Below are positions 48,372 through 61,099 of a stretch of DNA of 64,000 nucleotides, piece by piece. The position numbers and the translations under genes were made by a program. The notes beneath the pieces are model-generated. The model saw only the letters and a list, made by a program, of their open reading frames with translations. It did no database searches and was not told the DNA's origin. Positions within the stretch are counted from its first letter, which is position 1; the number at the start of each line of letters is the position of its first letter. Source of the DNA: Physcomitrium patens. Its lineage: Eukaryota > Streptophyta > Bryopsida > Funariales > Funariaceae. The stretch lies in NCBI RefSeq assembly GCF_000002425.4, contig NC_037260.1, positions 15,049,372-15,113,371 of the forward strand, written 5' to 3'.

Positions 48372-51300
48372 CCAATATTGTCTCTTATAGGGTCATTTTT
48401 GTCCTTCTTTTAGAATGGCCGGAGGTCAAGACATTAGTATGACAGAAAGTTCGGAGTCTAAGTTAGATGCTATTATGAATGCCCTCGCTATGTTATCACA
48501 AAGAACTGCAGAGATTGAAGGAGTGGTGGCAAGGCTTCATAATGATGGAGTATCTGGGATAGCACAATCTAAACTACACCAGCCTCAAATTTCGGCACTT
48601 GGAGAAACAACTTTACCTCAGGTTCGACAAGAACCATTGGTTCTACAACATAAAGAGCCTCGAATTAGCCTTCCAAATAAGTTTGATGGATCACGTTCCA
48701 AGTTTCGAGGATTCGTCAATCAAATCAGGTTGATAACAGTTTTACAGCCCAAACGATATCCAACAGAGGAGTCACGTGTTGGGCTTGTTGGAACCTTACT
48801 TATGGGACAAGCTCTATCATGGTTTGCTCCTTTGTTTGAGAAACGATCATCCATATTAAACAACTTCGAAACCTTTTTGGAAGCATTTGCAGAAGCATTT
48901 GGTGAACACGATAAGGTACGATGGGCTACAACAAAGATCCGGTCGCTACGACAAGGGATGCATTCTACATTAGTCTATGCTTCGGATTTCAGGCAATTAG
49001 TATACGACATCAATTGGGATGAAGAAGCGTTGATGAGTCAATTCTATTGGGGTTTAAGAGATGATGTGAAAGATTTGCTGTTAACTCTTCCTAATCCACG
49101 AACGCTCAATGAAGCCATTAGCCAAGCTGTGAAGTGCGATAATCGCCTATTCCAACGTCGCAAAGACCAACGCTCAAGACAACATACAATTCGCCATGCT
49201 CCAACTATATTGGCAAGCGGTGTGAATTCACATTCAGAGGTGGAAGACATGCAAATTGATGCAGTACGTATCAAATCTCTTACTATAGAAGAAAAAAAGC
49301 GATGTATGGAGGAAAATTTATGCTTGTATTGCGATGGAGAAGGCCACAAAGTTAGAAACTGCCCCAAAAAGTAAAATCGAGGCATAGTCAAGACTAGGAG
49401 AGTATTTGTTCAGGAAAACGAGGATGCCCAACCACAGTAGGAACCGTGCGATTGGACAATGAAATATCCCAACAACAATCAAGTTCCTTTCTTTCTGCCC
49501 AACCTGCACTTTGTTTTACAATCTCTTTGTTTATCGGCCCTCAAAAACTGAGAACCTTAGCACTACTAGACTCAGGAGCATCTGCTTGTTTTTTAGACGA
49601 AGAATTTGCAAAGCGTCATAAGATCCCTTTAGTACAAAAATCAAAACCTGTTCATGTTGAGGTCATAGATGGGCGACCTTTATTGTCTAGTAGCATCACC
49701 CATGAATCAAAACCTATTGAAGTAACGTTTAAAGACCATAGTAGTCATATTATTGTTAATATTATTAGAACCCCATCAAATCCTATTATTCTTGGTCTTT
49801 CTTGGTTGGAAAAACATAATCCATTGATAGATTGGAGGTTGCGGAAGATGACTTTTGCCACAAAACCACCCAAGAAAAAACCTAGTAAAAAACCTCGAAA
49901 AAAGAAATCCTTATTCATTAGAGCAAGAGCATTTATAAGATCATCTAAGGAAGGCACTCCATTTGTCATTTATGCGGCTCCAACTACCGAGGAGAAGATC
50001 TCAACAGCAAGTATACCGGAGCAATATAAAGATTTTGAAGACGTGTTTCAAAAGAAGAACGCCGACGTACTACCGAAACACCGACCATATGATTGTGCCA
50101 TAGACTTGCAAGAAGGAGCACAACCACCTTTTGGCCCAATCTACAATCTATCGCAAACGGAGTTGGCAGAGTTACGAAAGTACATCGACGAAAATCTAGC
50201 CAAGAACTTCATTCGTCATTCAAAATCATCAGCTAGAGCACCCATCTTATTTGTGAAGAAGAAAGATGGATCATTACGGATGTGTGTGGACTATCGAGGC
50301 CTCAACAAGGTAACAAAGAAAAATCGTTACCCATTACCCTTGATTTCTAGTCTCTTAGAACAACTTGGACGTGCGAAGATCTTTACAAAAATTGATCTAA
50401 GGGGAGCTTATAATCTCGTACGAATCAAGGAAGGAGATGAGTGGAAGACAACATTTCGTATAAGGTATGGTCATTTCGAATATAATGTCATGCCTTTTGG
50501 TCTTACCAATGCTCCAGCAGTTTTCCAACATATGATGAATGACATCTTTCGAGAACACCTCGACGATTTTGTTGTCATCTACTTGGACGATATTCTAATA
50601 TTCTCTAAAAACGAGGAAGAGCATGAGGAGCATGTTCATTTGGTCTTGGAGAAACTACGCAAGCGAGGACTATATGCCAAATTAGAAAAGTGTTTATTTC
50701 ACCAGACGGAGATGGAATTTTTGGGATTCATTGCGACTACAGAAGGTTTGAAGATGGACCCCAAGAAAGTAGAAGCAATCATGTCTTGAGAGGTTCCGAA
50801 GACGGTTAGAGACGTACAATGCTTTCTTAGTTTTGCTAACTTCTATCGGATCTTCATCAAGAATTATTCTCAAGTTGCTGCTCCTCTCACTCGATTAACA
50901 TGCAAAGATAAGTTGGAATGGGGCCCTTTGGCGGAGAAGGCATTTCAAGATTTGAAGACAGCATTTACTACAGCTCCAATTTTGGTACATCCAGACTTTA
51001 CAAAGGCCTTCTATTTAGAAACTGATACTTCAGATTTTGCTTTGGGAGCTGTGCTTTCACAAATGAGTGAAGATAAGAAGCTCCATCCAGTTGCATTCTA
51101 TTCTCGGAAGTTCTCTGCTGTTGAAATCAATTATGAGATCCACGATAAGGAACTTCTTGCTATAGTGGATTCTTTCGAAGAATGGCGTCACTTTCTTGAA
51201 GGAGCTGCACATCCAGTAACCGTATATACGGATCACAAGAATTTGGAGTATTTCATGACGGCTCGAGTTTTAAATCGACGTCAAGCTCGGTGGAATATGT

Positions 51301-53029
51301 CGCTATCTAGATTCAATTTTGTTATCACTTATCGACCTGGAAGGCAGCAAGGACTATCCGATGCTTTATCAAGGAGATCGTATCTTGCACCAAAGGCTGG
51401 AGAAGCAGCGTTTGATCAACAATGTACAACGTTATTGAAGCCAGAGAGATTTCAACTTTATGCTACTATTGTATCATTTGATGCTGACTTCCTAAACCAG
51501 GTACGTGCTATGACCATTAAATATTCAGTAGCCATTGATATCAAGCAACGTACCAATGACGACAAGTTCAAGGTGGAGGGAGATCTTTTATACTTTGAAG
51601 AGCGATTGTACATTCCAAAAGGACTAGCACGACTCCGAGTTCTTCAATCTCACCATGATTTTCTAGCTGCGGGACATTTTGGATTCAACAAGACCTTGGA
51701 GCTTATTTCCCGAGATTTTTGGTGGCCCCAAATGTAGAGGGATGTGAAAGATTTTTTTCTCTCTTGTGACATCTGTTCAAGATCTAAGAATCCTCGGCAT
51801 CGCTCTTATGGACTTCTACAGCCATTGCCAATTCCACGTCGACCATGGTCTTCAATTTCTATGGACTTCATCACAGACTTGCCATCATCAAACTCATTTG
51901 ACAGCATCTTTGTCGTGGTAGATCGGCTTACGAAGATGACACACTTTGTTCCTTGTAAGAAGACATCGTCTAGTGAAGTCACAGCAAGACTCTTTCTCGA
52001 TAATGTGTATCGATATCATGGACTACCAGATGATATCATATCAGATCGAGGTACCCAGTTCGTGTCAAAGTTTTGGAGATCTCTCTTTGGGATATTGAAG
52101 GTGGATATCAAGCTTTCTTCAGCTTTTCATCCTCAAACTGATGGCCAAACGGAACGGGTGAACTAAGTCTTGGAGCAGTACTTACGATGCAGCATCAACT
52201 ATCAGCAAGACGATTGGACTGCATATCTATCGCTAGCCGAGTTTGTATATAACGACACCCTCCATGCGTCGACTCAACAAATACCATTCTTTTTCAACTA
52301 TGGGTATCATCCGAAGCTTGATTTATTGAGTCCGTCAACAAATAACAATCCAGCAGCTCAAAGATTTGAGAAGCAACTATCAGAGCTTCAAACTATGTTG
52401 ATGCTTCAATTACAATCCACTCAAGAATCCTATAAGACGTCTGCAGATAGATTTCGGAATCCAGTACCTACTTTCAAAGTTGGAAACAAAGCCTGGCTTC
52501 TTCGACGAAATATCAAGACCAAGCGACCATGTGATAAGTTGGACTATTGAAGATTGGAACCATTTATCATCCAGAAGCAAATTAATCCAGTGGCATACCG
52601 GCTGGAGTTACCGGCTTCTATGAAGGTACATCCAGTCTTTCATGTTTCTCTGTTGGAACCTTATCGAGAGTCATCTTTTCCTGGAAGAGTGCAATGTCCG
52701 CCACCTAGTATTGAAATTGAGAACCACGAAGAATACGAGGTTGAAAAGGTATTAGATTCACGGCGAAGGTGGGGAAAGTTAGAATATCTTGTTCATTGGT
52801 GTAGCTATGACATTAATGAGCGAACGTAAGAGCCAGCTGAAAATCTTGCGAATGCACCACAAAAGGTACAGGAGTTTCATCAATGACATCCCGATAAACC
52901 TAAATCAATTCGATGATAGCTTCTTTCTGAAGCTTGTTCTCCCAACAATATAAGAAAAGGGGAGAGCACCAGCAAAATTCATAGTTGATGTAGTTATTTT
53001 CTCCAAGATAAATCGTAGTTTGGTCTTTT

Positions 53030-53385
53030 GATATGGATAGCCACGAGATAGATACTATGCTAGTCAGAGTATCGCAACCGAGTAGCTCACGAAGGCGACC
53101 CCGAGATGAAGAACTACATGTACCACGACGACGACGGAGGATACCGAGTAACCGATCATTGGTGATCGTATTTGAAATCGAGCCTACTTACGATGGTCAA
53201 CCAGAAGGCGTGTTTGTAGGATAATTTCACAATGACGACACGGAAGTTGATGCTTGGTCAGAAGTCGAAGGCATGGGCCACTACCGTTGGCTTCAAGGGT
53301 CGATGAACCACTTGCCTCGTGAACAACAGTTGGAGTTCATAGCAGAAGTTATGCAACAGATCTTCATTTTCTTGCGTTGGTACTG
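53030..53385 (+). mobile_element. B1 copy of the extra 3' ORF
   Basis: It lies after the chromodomain and before the 3' LTR. It starts with an Arg-rich stretch (SQPSSSRRRPRDEELHV), like the A1 ORF, then SLVIVFEIEP, and further on GMGHYRWLQGSMNHLPREQ and FIFLRWY. The A1 and B1 versions differ much more than their pol regions look to, yet keep the same core. Unrecognised; broken in this copy. Confidence 0.7.
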
Positions 53386-53433
53386 ATCAACAACATTGCT
53401 TCTCAGAGACCTCGAAGCTAAAGGAGGGGGTGA

Positions 53434-53928
53434 TGTTAGGGACATATTCCTTAGAACTTTCTAGAGAGAAGTTTCTAGAACCTTCTAGAAAACAAGCCTC
53501 TGGAACCTTCTAGAAGAGAAGCCTCTGGAACCTTTTAGAGAGAAGTTTCTAGAAGCTTCTAGAAAGAAAATCTCTGGAACCTTCTAGAAGAAAAGTTTCT
53601 AGAAGCTTCTAGAAAGGAATCTCTTGGAACTTTCTAGAAGCTTCCTAGTTAATAGAAGTAGCTCGAGAAGTTTTTAGAACCTTCTAGAAAGGAAGCCTCT
53701 AGAACCTTCTAGAAGCTTCCTAGTTAATAGAAGTAGCTCGAGAAGCTTCCTAAGTAGGAGTATATATAGGGATCGAGGCTGAAGAGTTCTTCAGTCTCGA
53801 CAACACATCTCTTGGAGTTCTAGCTCACCTTTCTAGTGTTGTTCTTGTACTCATCTGTTTAATCTAGTTCTGCCACTTCTTCTTGAACTTCTTATTAGAT
53901 TTCAAGTCTGTATTTTGTGTTCGTGATA
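53434..53928 (+). repeat. B1 3' LTR
   Basis: 495 bp, starting TGTTAGGGAC right after the purine tract GGAGGGGGTGA, ending TTCGTGATA. Heat-shock arrays at 53542-53564 and 53597-53614. Confidence 0.92.
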
Positions 53929-55872
53929 GGAAGAACATGTCGTTCTTGAAGATCTTCATCTCAATTGCGTCATCTTGAAGGTTGTGACAATCGTAATGTC
54001 TTGTCTCGCAGGTCAACAAATGAAGGCTCTTGAGTCGAATCCACTGGTTTTTGGTTGTCCATCTCCTGAGCATCACAACAACATAGAAGCTACGAACAAG
54101 GATTGAAAGTAGAATGTTATCTTGTCTAGATGTTGTTTCTTTTATAAAAAAAGGTTTTCATCTTGATTTTGATAGATGTCGTCAATGAAAAGCCTCCACC
54201 ACCTTTGTTGCATTTGCAAGATTCTTTATTGGCTTCCATGTGCGTTCACTAATATCATATCCTCGCCAATGGATAAGATATTTCAATTTATTTTGGCACA
54301 GCCTTGAATCTAAAACTTCTTCTACTTCAAACTCTTCATTATTATCCACTTCTATAGGATGAGGTGGAGCTTATCATCTTCTTGGTATGTCCACTATCTT
54401 GTATGGTTCAAGAAGAGACACGTGAAATACTGGATGGATTTTCATTGACTCCGGTAGATGTAAACAATATGCAACTGGATTGATTTGTACAAAAATAGAA
54501 AATGGTCCAAGTCTTCGATAGTCCAACTTGTCACAAGGACGAGTGGTCTTGATATTGCGACGAAATAGCCATACCTTATCACCCAAGAAGAATGGTGGTT
54601 GTTCCTTTCGATAGACATCCGCATTGACCTTTTGTTATTCTTGAGCTTCTTTTAACTGCGCCTTCATCGTTGCATGTAGCTCTAATAAATGAATCGCCAA
54701 ATCTTTCACAACAGGATTATCAACTTTTGAAAAGTCAAAAATATCAAGTCGTGGATAATAACCATAATTAACAAAGAAAGGTATTTATTTTGTAGAAGAA
54801 TGTACCGTATTATTGTAAGCAAACTCTGCTAATGGCAAAAGAGTTGTCCAATCATCTTGTTGGTAATTAATGGTACATCTTAAATATTGCTCCAAAACTT
54901 GATTAACACGCTCCTTTTGTCCATCAATTTGAGGATAGAATGCTAAAGATAGTTTTATATCCACTTTAAGAATCTTGAAAAGAGTCCACTAAAATCTTGA
55001 TATAAATTGAGTTCCCCTATCTGATATAATATCCTTGGGTAATCCATGATAGCGATAGATATTGTCAAGAAAGAGCTTAGCTGTTTCTTCACATGTGATA
55101 GATTTTATACATGGTACAAAATGTGCCATCTTGGTAAAACGATCTACTATCACAAATATAGAGTTATAAGAACCTGAGATTGGAAGATCCGTGATGAAGT
55201 CCATAGAAACAAAAGACCATGGTTGTTTTGAAATGGGTAATGGCTGAAGAAGTCTTAAAAGTCGATGAAGAGGAGTTTTTGATCTTAAGAAAACATCACA
55301 TGATTGTACAAAATCTTTGACTGCCTTCCACATTTGAGGCCACCAAAAATCCCTAGATATCAGCTCCAAAGTCTTATTATATCCAAAATGTCCTGCTGCT
55401 AGAAAGTCATAACGAGCTTGAAGAATACATAAACGTGCTTCTCCTTCTGGAACATATAGGTGTCCTTCGAAATAGAGTAGGTTGTTCTTGAATTCAAATT
55501 TAGAGGAATCATGAGATTTAAAAGAATTATTCTTGATATCATGAACAAGAGGGTCTGAAGACATACTTAATTGGACTTGCTTAAGAAAAGTTAAATCAAC
55601 AGTTAATGTTGATTTTATTGCTCGAAGATGAAATTGCTCCGGCTTCAAGAGAACCATTCTTTCTTGCTCAAAAGCTGCATTTTCTTCTTTTGGTGCAAGA
55701 TAAGAACATCTAAATAAGGCATCAAATAAACCTTGTTGTTTTCCTAGTCAATAAGTGATGATGAACTCGAATCTTAAGAAAGACATCCTCCAATGAGCTT
55801 GATGACGATTTAATATGCGTGTTGACATAAAATACTCGAGGTTCTTGTGATCCGTATATACGGTGACTGAAT

Positions 55873-57290
55873 ATGGTCTTTTATCTCCGGTATCGCGGCA
55901 AGTCCAAATAATTCAACTATTTTCTTCTCAGAAACTCGATTTAATTCCATTTCACGAACATAACATCTTGAATACCTTGAAATATTCCTTCCATCAAATT
56001 GATCAATTTTATTGACCACTGCTTGCAATGGTTTGGTTGCCAAAGCTTCTTTTCGATCATTGCTTTCCTGTTGCTGCATTGATAATGAGAAGGCTTGAAA
56101 CATACTAGCAATAAACGGATCCATGTGCATACTTTGTCTTTTAGAAGAACCCCCACCAGAAACTCCTTCCAAAGATCCTTCAAAATTTTTATTTTCGTTC
56201 TTCATAAAAATAAAAATAAAATCAAACAAAATCCAATACCTTCCACCTCAAGCTTTCACGTCGGGTTCACCACTTATGTCATATTACGTGCTAACTTGCT
56301 TGAGAATGTACCGGGCGTCTGGTTGTAGGAGGTAGTATGGTGTTTTGCTAGTACTCAAGTAGTCTATCGTGTTCTTGACTACCCAAATACAATCTATATC
56401 AGATTGTAATGGAAAAGCTTAATTCCAATATAAAATGCCTAGAGATCCTATATAACTTCAATCTCTTTTGTTATTTTTATTTTATTTTATTTATTTTATG
56501 TTTTTTATTTTATCTTTATCATTAATTACCTTAATCCTAGATAGTGAACTTCGGCAAGCTGTGATCCTCAATCTGTCCTTCCGACTTGTTGTGAAACATC
56601 TATCGCTAGTGTCTCTGCAAGCCCTTTCGAATGCTCAAGAAGTTCCAGTTCAATCCTGCTTACAGATTGTGAGGCTATGCTGCAATCCGCACTGATGTCC
56701 CTTGGCCGCTCGCCGATATTCCTCTTATCCCTGTCGGTAGGTCCCCAGTTATCATAGAAACCCTAAATAAATCCCAATTTTCCAACTCCCAAAACCTCTT
56801 TAAACTTTTGGCAGATATCCTCTATCCGTACAGTCAGATTAACACAACTATGCATGCATTCAGCATATTCAACCTTCTAGACAACTCTGAATTTCAACCA
56901 CAGAAGTATCCCCCATTCCAACAACAATCAAGAGTACCAGCCTTTTCCTCTCTTACGGAAAATCCAGTTCACCAATATATCACTGACTTTCAGCAACGAT
57001 TGCCTCAATCTTCCCAAAATCCTATGAAGAAAAAAAATCCCAACTCTCTGTCTTTTCCCCCCCAAAACATGAAGCTAGCTCTCTGACCTAAAATCCCTAA
57101 TTCTCCCCCTTTTTTTCATTTCTTAACCTATCCTCCCCTTTAACCCTGAGAAGATCCTATTTTCTCGCGTTGAACTCCCCGAATTGGAACAACCGACGGA
57201 GCTTTTTTCCCCATTTTTGCCTTTAAGAGATCCTTTTATCGAAAAGACGTTCCTAGAATGACACAAAGAACGGAACAGCCTGAAATCGAT
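55873..57290 (-). mobile_element. F2: LTR edge, leader and gag start of another family
   Basis: A piece of a different retroelement inside A2's internal region. On the minus strand an LTR-like part (about 57290-56293) ends CATTCTCAAGCA. A leader follows with TGGTGAACCCGACG near 56275, and then a gag-like frame whose start is near 56229-56183. The protein has a Gly/Ser-rich start, MDPFIASMFQAFSLSMQQQ, and then VNKIDQFDGRNISRYSRCYV and REMELNRV, a gag-type fold start. It does not resemble chromovirus gag of families A or B. It is truncated and broken. The LTR edge resembles F1's edge at 32907. Confidence 0.6.
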
Positions 57291-57898
57291 TGTCTTGTCG
57301 TAAAATACGGATCTTATTGGTTGCAACATGAATTGCATCATATTCTCCATACATGGATCAAAACTCTGTCAAAAAAGCCTCTAAATTATCTAATATTGGA
57401 TCTCGTCATTGAAGAAAAGATGAAAACCACGATAGTACTGAACCTGAAAGAAGCGTACCAATGAATCTAACTTGCAATCCTGGAGTTGGATAGCTTTGGA
57501 GTTGAAATTCAATCACAAATTATACTTGATTGATAAATCCTCAAAACTTGGATCTGGTGCCATCAAACTTCTCGGGTAGGGTAATTCTTGGTTCTGTAAC
57601 ACTGGAAGGGCGTTCCACCATAGGAGAAAGGACATGATTTGGTGCATATGTTGAAGCAACTCCAACCATTTCTATATCTTCACTTCCTACCAATCTTGTT
57701 GCTCCTTATGGTGGTAAATTGAGTTGATGCATCGCAAGCATTAATTCTCTCAATTGCTCTTGCATTTGTGCCATTGCACTCTTCATTTCAACAAGTTCTG
57801 CCATAATAACACTTAGAAAAAAGAAGATGTTTAATATCGCTCAAGACAAATAGAAGAGAGGACTTGAGAACAAAGAAAATACTAAGGATAATATCAGT

Positions 57899-57926
57899 TT
57901 AGAAGAGGGTAATCCGCAACTTCTAA
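57899..57926 (-). promoter_or_regulatory. Leader hairpin of A2
   Basis: TTAGAAG/CTTCTAA stem of 7 bp around a 14-nt loop that reads TTGCGGATTACCCT on the transcript strand. This is the clearest loop consensus among the copies. Confidence 0.6.
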
Positions 57927-58016
57927 TATGCTTATATCTTATCAAGAAAAAAGAGTAACCCACTCTTAATCAAGATTAGACAAAGCTCTGATATTGTAGG
58001 TGTACTCTTGTCAATT

Positions 58017-58577
58017 TGTCAAGGACAAGAACTTGATAAAAAAGAAATTTAGACAAGTGAGCCTTCACTCAAAGAAAGGTAACAAAATATAAATAAAAAA
58101 GTATGTATATTGAAAAAGAAACTGGAATGGCTATTGCCAAAAGACAAGAAAACTAGAGACCCTTGAAACTAGACTAGAAGCAAGAAAGGAGTTGACAAGA
58201 GTAAAGAGGGCTTCACTCTTGTCTCTATATATACTATCTAACTAGGGGCTATGTGGCGACGTTCTATAGGACCTCCAATATATGTTGACTTTGTAGGACA
58301 CATGCCTTGACTTACAAGGCAAGTTTTTCTACGTGTGGGCCACATAGTTAGCTTGATCTTCAAGCTAACAACATGTGTAGCACATGGCCAACTTGTTGAC
58401 CACGTTTCTAATCCAAAAAGTCAATTAAAGACACCTATGAAGTCAAAGCAGTATTTATGAAGCTTCTAAGAAGCTTCCATATTAAATACTATAGAATTAA
58501 CTTACTTTTACTTACTTTTACTTACTTCCACCTATTTGTATATGTAATTACTAGCTTATATGAGTATGTCCGTGACA
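58017..58577 (-). repeat. A2 5' LTR
   Basis: 561 bp, same length as 46744-47304. On the transcript strand the leader starts at 58016 with a TATCAGAGC some 20-30 nt downstream. Confidence 0.92.
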
Positions 58578-58582
58578 GAGGG

Positions 58583-59220
58583 TCAAAACAGTATATTAAT
58601 CTTAGAGCTCTAACATGCTTTTTCTCTTAGAAATATCTAGTTTATAATTTTAGTTAACATAGCAATTAATCTCAATTTTGGTTTACTTTTGATAATGACT
58701 TTTGATAAAAATAATAGAGCATGAGGCCAATTAAAGAGCATTTTTATCTCTTCTTGTTTTGTTTCATAAGCTGCCTTATATAATAGATATAGTACTTTTG
58801 GTTAGTAATTATAATAATGTATAATATAATAGAGCTTGAATACATATACATATATATATGTATATATATATGATGTAATAAATCAAGAATAGCAACTTTT
58901 GTAGTAAATCAATGTTGATTTTTGATTTTATATTTTAAACTAATTCTTGTGTTGTTTTTTGAAAAAATAAAAACTTGTTGGAGCAGGTGTCCATATTCAT
59001 CGAAATTTTTTCAATAATGCTATGGTTAATTTCAAGTCCCTTTTCAAGAGATTTAAACTGCGAGTCTCAGATTGTTTTGAAGAAAACCTCGACTCTATTT
59101 TATTTGCCGAGGAGAATTCAGAAGTTTGATTGGTGAAGATGCAGGACCGGGGAGTTCAATACCTGACAGCAACATTCAGAGTGATTCACATGCTCACATT
59201 TTCATTGGATAGTTCAGATT
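58583..59220. other. Right flank of A2, no gene seen
   Basis: AT-rich DNA with an AT-repeat patch at about 58845-58870. From about 59000 the base composition becomes more even. No frame or domain recognised. Confidence 0.5.
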
Positions 59221-59240
59221 GAACATCAGGAAATTTGATT

Positions 59241-59280
59241 GTTCCAATTAATCCATTCATCAACTGCTTGTATAAAAGGG
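59241..59280 (+). promoter_or_regulatory. Promoter-like CCAAT and TATA boxes
   Basis: CCAAT (in GTTCCAATTAATCC, about 59243) lies roughly 28 bp before TATAAAAGGG at 59271-59280. A pyrimidine-rich stretch follows downstream (about 59510-59600). This would suit a Pol II promoter reading to the right, but no gene can be confirmed. Confidence 0.3.
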
Positions 59281-60517
59281 AAAAACGTCCGCATCTTGCC
59301 ATGAGCTACTGACAAAGCCCTACCTTGCAATGAGATTAAAAGATGTAGCCACTGCAAAAATCAGCTGTCAGAGTTCTATCCTACCATTTAAGTCCAGAAA
59401 ATTTGTTCACGGGAAAAGAAATCTAGTGAGAGCATCTCTGAGAGCATGCATCAAGGATTCCTGAGCAATATTTTTGCACATTTCCCTGTTAGTCTCTCCG
59501 TCTATCCACATTCAGTTCACCGTAATCTCAAAACTCTTGATCCGCCTTCTTCTTCACACTCTCCCACACTCCAAACTCACCTACCTCAACAGTCGACTCA
59601 ACTGACTCGCGATAAAATAAGTCCTTAGCTCTTCACACAGTGCGGCTGTGTCAGCGGAGGCTCGCAATCCTGCAGGCAATCATTCAGTCCCCCATTCAAA
59701 ATCCATCGACGAATGTTCATCATCCAACGAATGAAATCCACATCAGCGTCACTTATCTCGGGCTATTGCTATCTGTAATTCTAACCCCTGTCAAACAATC
59801 CAACACAACGAAATTTTCCAAGTCACGTCCACGTCAATCTCCGGGCTACAGCTCTTATAACCGCGACATGCCAATATGAATAGAGCCGTTCATCTAATGA
59901 CCAGCCATCAGCCTCATTAAAGTGGCGGCGGTGCTCTCCGTTTTACTTTCTTAGTTTTTGTTTGAGTTCCGGAGATGTTGTCTTTTTGGAGGTGGATGAT
60001 TTTCAGTTTGCGCGTATCTCATCGTGGAGCGCATGATTGAACATTTTCGATACGTTGGATATGATCAAGAGTTAGTGGATATCAGTTTGTGTGACAATTC
60101 TAATTGCTTAATTTTTTTACAGTTTCGCTTGATGGTTTTTACGTCTTGGACAAGAGGTGAACTTTCCGCACAGACGATTCCTCGTGTGGTAGTTGACGTG
60201 GACCGAAGTTTGGAGTTGAAAGTGAAACAACTGTCTAAACTGCACTTCGACGTATGCTTCACAAGTCTTACAATTTGTCATGAAACAATATTCATGTGTA
60301 GAAATTTAAAGCTTCGTTTATGATAAGCTATCCCATTACTTTCTCCAACTCCTGTCTCTATGTCAAGAATGATGTTGCTCTTGGTATGTGACACCCTAGT
60401 GATGACCTAATCATTGAACGTGCAAAATGCAAGTCTATCGTCTTTTCCTAGAACTGTTTAGTTCTTTTATGCTAGCATCTCACGCATACGCATATGTCTT
60501 ATAATTGATGAAGAGGT

Positions 60518-60518
<1 letters not shown>

Positions 60519-60552
<34 letters not shown>
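60519..60552. repeat. Poly-T run (34 T)
   Basis: A pure homopolymer in the host island. It could be the reversed tail of a retroposed sequence or plain slippage; I saw no flanking duplication. Confidence 0.9.
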
Positions 60553-60934
60553 CCGGTGATTACAGTCTTCTGTTTTAATTGCCATGATGTGTGTGTCAAG
60601 GATACTCTGAAACAACTTTACATATTGACGGATTATATTTCTGCTGAGTACTCTCAATGTATACTTTTAATGGATACAAATTTCATGTCGAGAATTAAGG
60701 AATTTTCTATTGGACTGGGTGCGTTAATTTAGTGAATTACAGGAATGCTGACAGCTTGCATGTTTCTTTTGTACGTTATGAGTTTCATCCTTTCATGAAT
60801 GTCGATTCCAGATTTGTAATACAAGGATTTAACTACTTATCGTATTTTGAGTTTCAGGTAAAAGAGAGCGTAACAGACTATTAGACTGATGACGATATGA
60901 TGAACACCATATTGACTGTGTCTTCGGGACTTTA

Positions 60935-61099
60935 ATGGAACCTCTGAAACTGATACAATACGAGACTTCGATGAAATTCTTCATCGAAAGAGAATTGCCT
61001 ATAATTGCTTCACAACAGTTAAAACACTTGACTTCATTGTGCGATGGTTGCCCTTCGCGGCAAGAATGCGGGGTGTTTAGGAGCATTCGCTTAAAGTAG
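60935..61099 (+). CDS. Short open frame, 54 aa, unrecognised
   Basis: ATG to TAG with a fairly protein-like composition (start MEPLKLIQYETSMKFF, end CDGCPSRQECGVFRSIRLK). Three Cys are spaced as C-x2-C-x5-C. An AG acceptor-like TTTCAG lies upstream near 60858. It could be part of an exon or chance. I cannot assign a function and do not claim it is expressed. Confidence 0.15.
   Translation: MEPLKLIQYETSMKFFIERELPIIASQQLKHLTSLCDGCPSRQECGVFRSIRLK

Larger units (their letters stand above)
47640..53928 (+). mobile_element. B1: best-preserved HSE-LTR chromovirus
   Basis: 6,289 bp with 495-bp LTRs, flanked by exact GGAAG duplications (47635-47639, 53929-53933) inside the extra ORF of A2. Parts: leader 48135-48414; gag about 48415-49370 ending in a CCHC knuckle (CLYCDGEGHKVRNC); protease with LLDSGAS about 49540-49830; RT with CVDYRGLN and YLDDIL about 50100-50760; RNase H about 50910-51340; integrase zinc region about 51600-51790 and core about 51840-52200; chromodomain about 52730-52850; extra 3' ORF about 53030-53385; purine tract before the 3' LTR. 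The layout is complete with roughly half a dozen breaks. LTRs differ by about 21 in 495 (4.2%). Confidence 0.93.
46744..58577 (-). mobile_element. A2: chromovirus split by B1
   Basis: 561-bp LTRs at 46744-47304 and 58017-58577, with exact GAGGG duplications at 46739-46743 and 58578-58582. On the minus strand: leader about 57800-58016, gag about 57290-57790, then an F piece (55873-57290), integrase zinc region about 55300-55450, core about 54870-55210, chromodomain about 54160-54350, and the extra 3' ORF in two parts (53934-54070, 47305-47639) on either side of B1. It is broken many times. LTRs differ by about 28 in 561 (5%), mostly C/T and G/A. Confidence 0.9.

Noticed and set aside
56808-57086. 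A Gln/Pro-rich 92-codon frame as a gene
   Set aside because: It lies in the LTR-like part of F2, and composition alone explains the open frame.
59446-59879. Two open frames of 60 and 79 codons as host genes
   Set aside because: Low-complexity Ser/Thr/Pro-rich translation in a pyrimidine-rich stretch, no motif, no clear start context.
60829-61086. An 85-codon minus-strand frame as a gene
   Set aside because: It overlaps a more protein-like plus-strand frame and shows no recognisable domain. Neither frame is secure.
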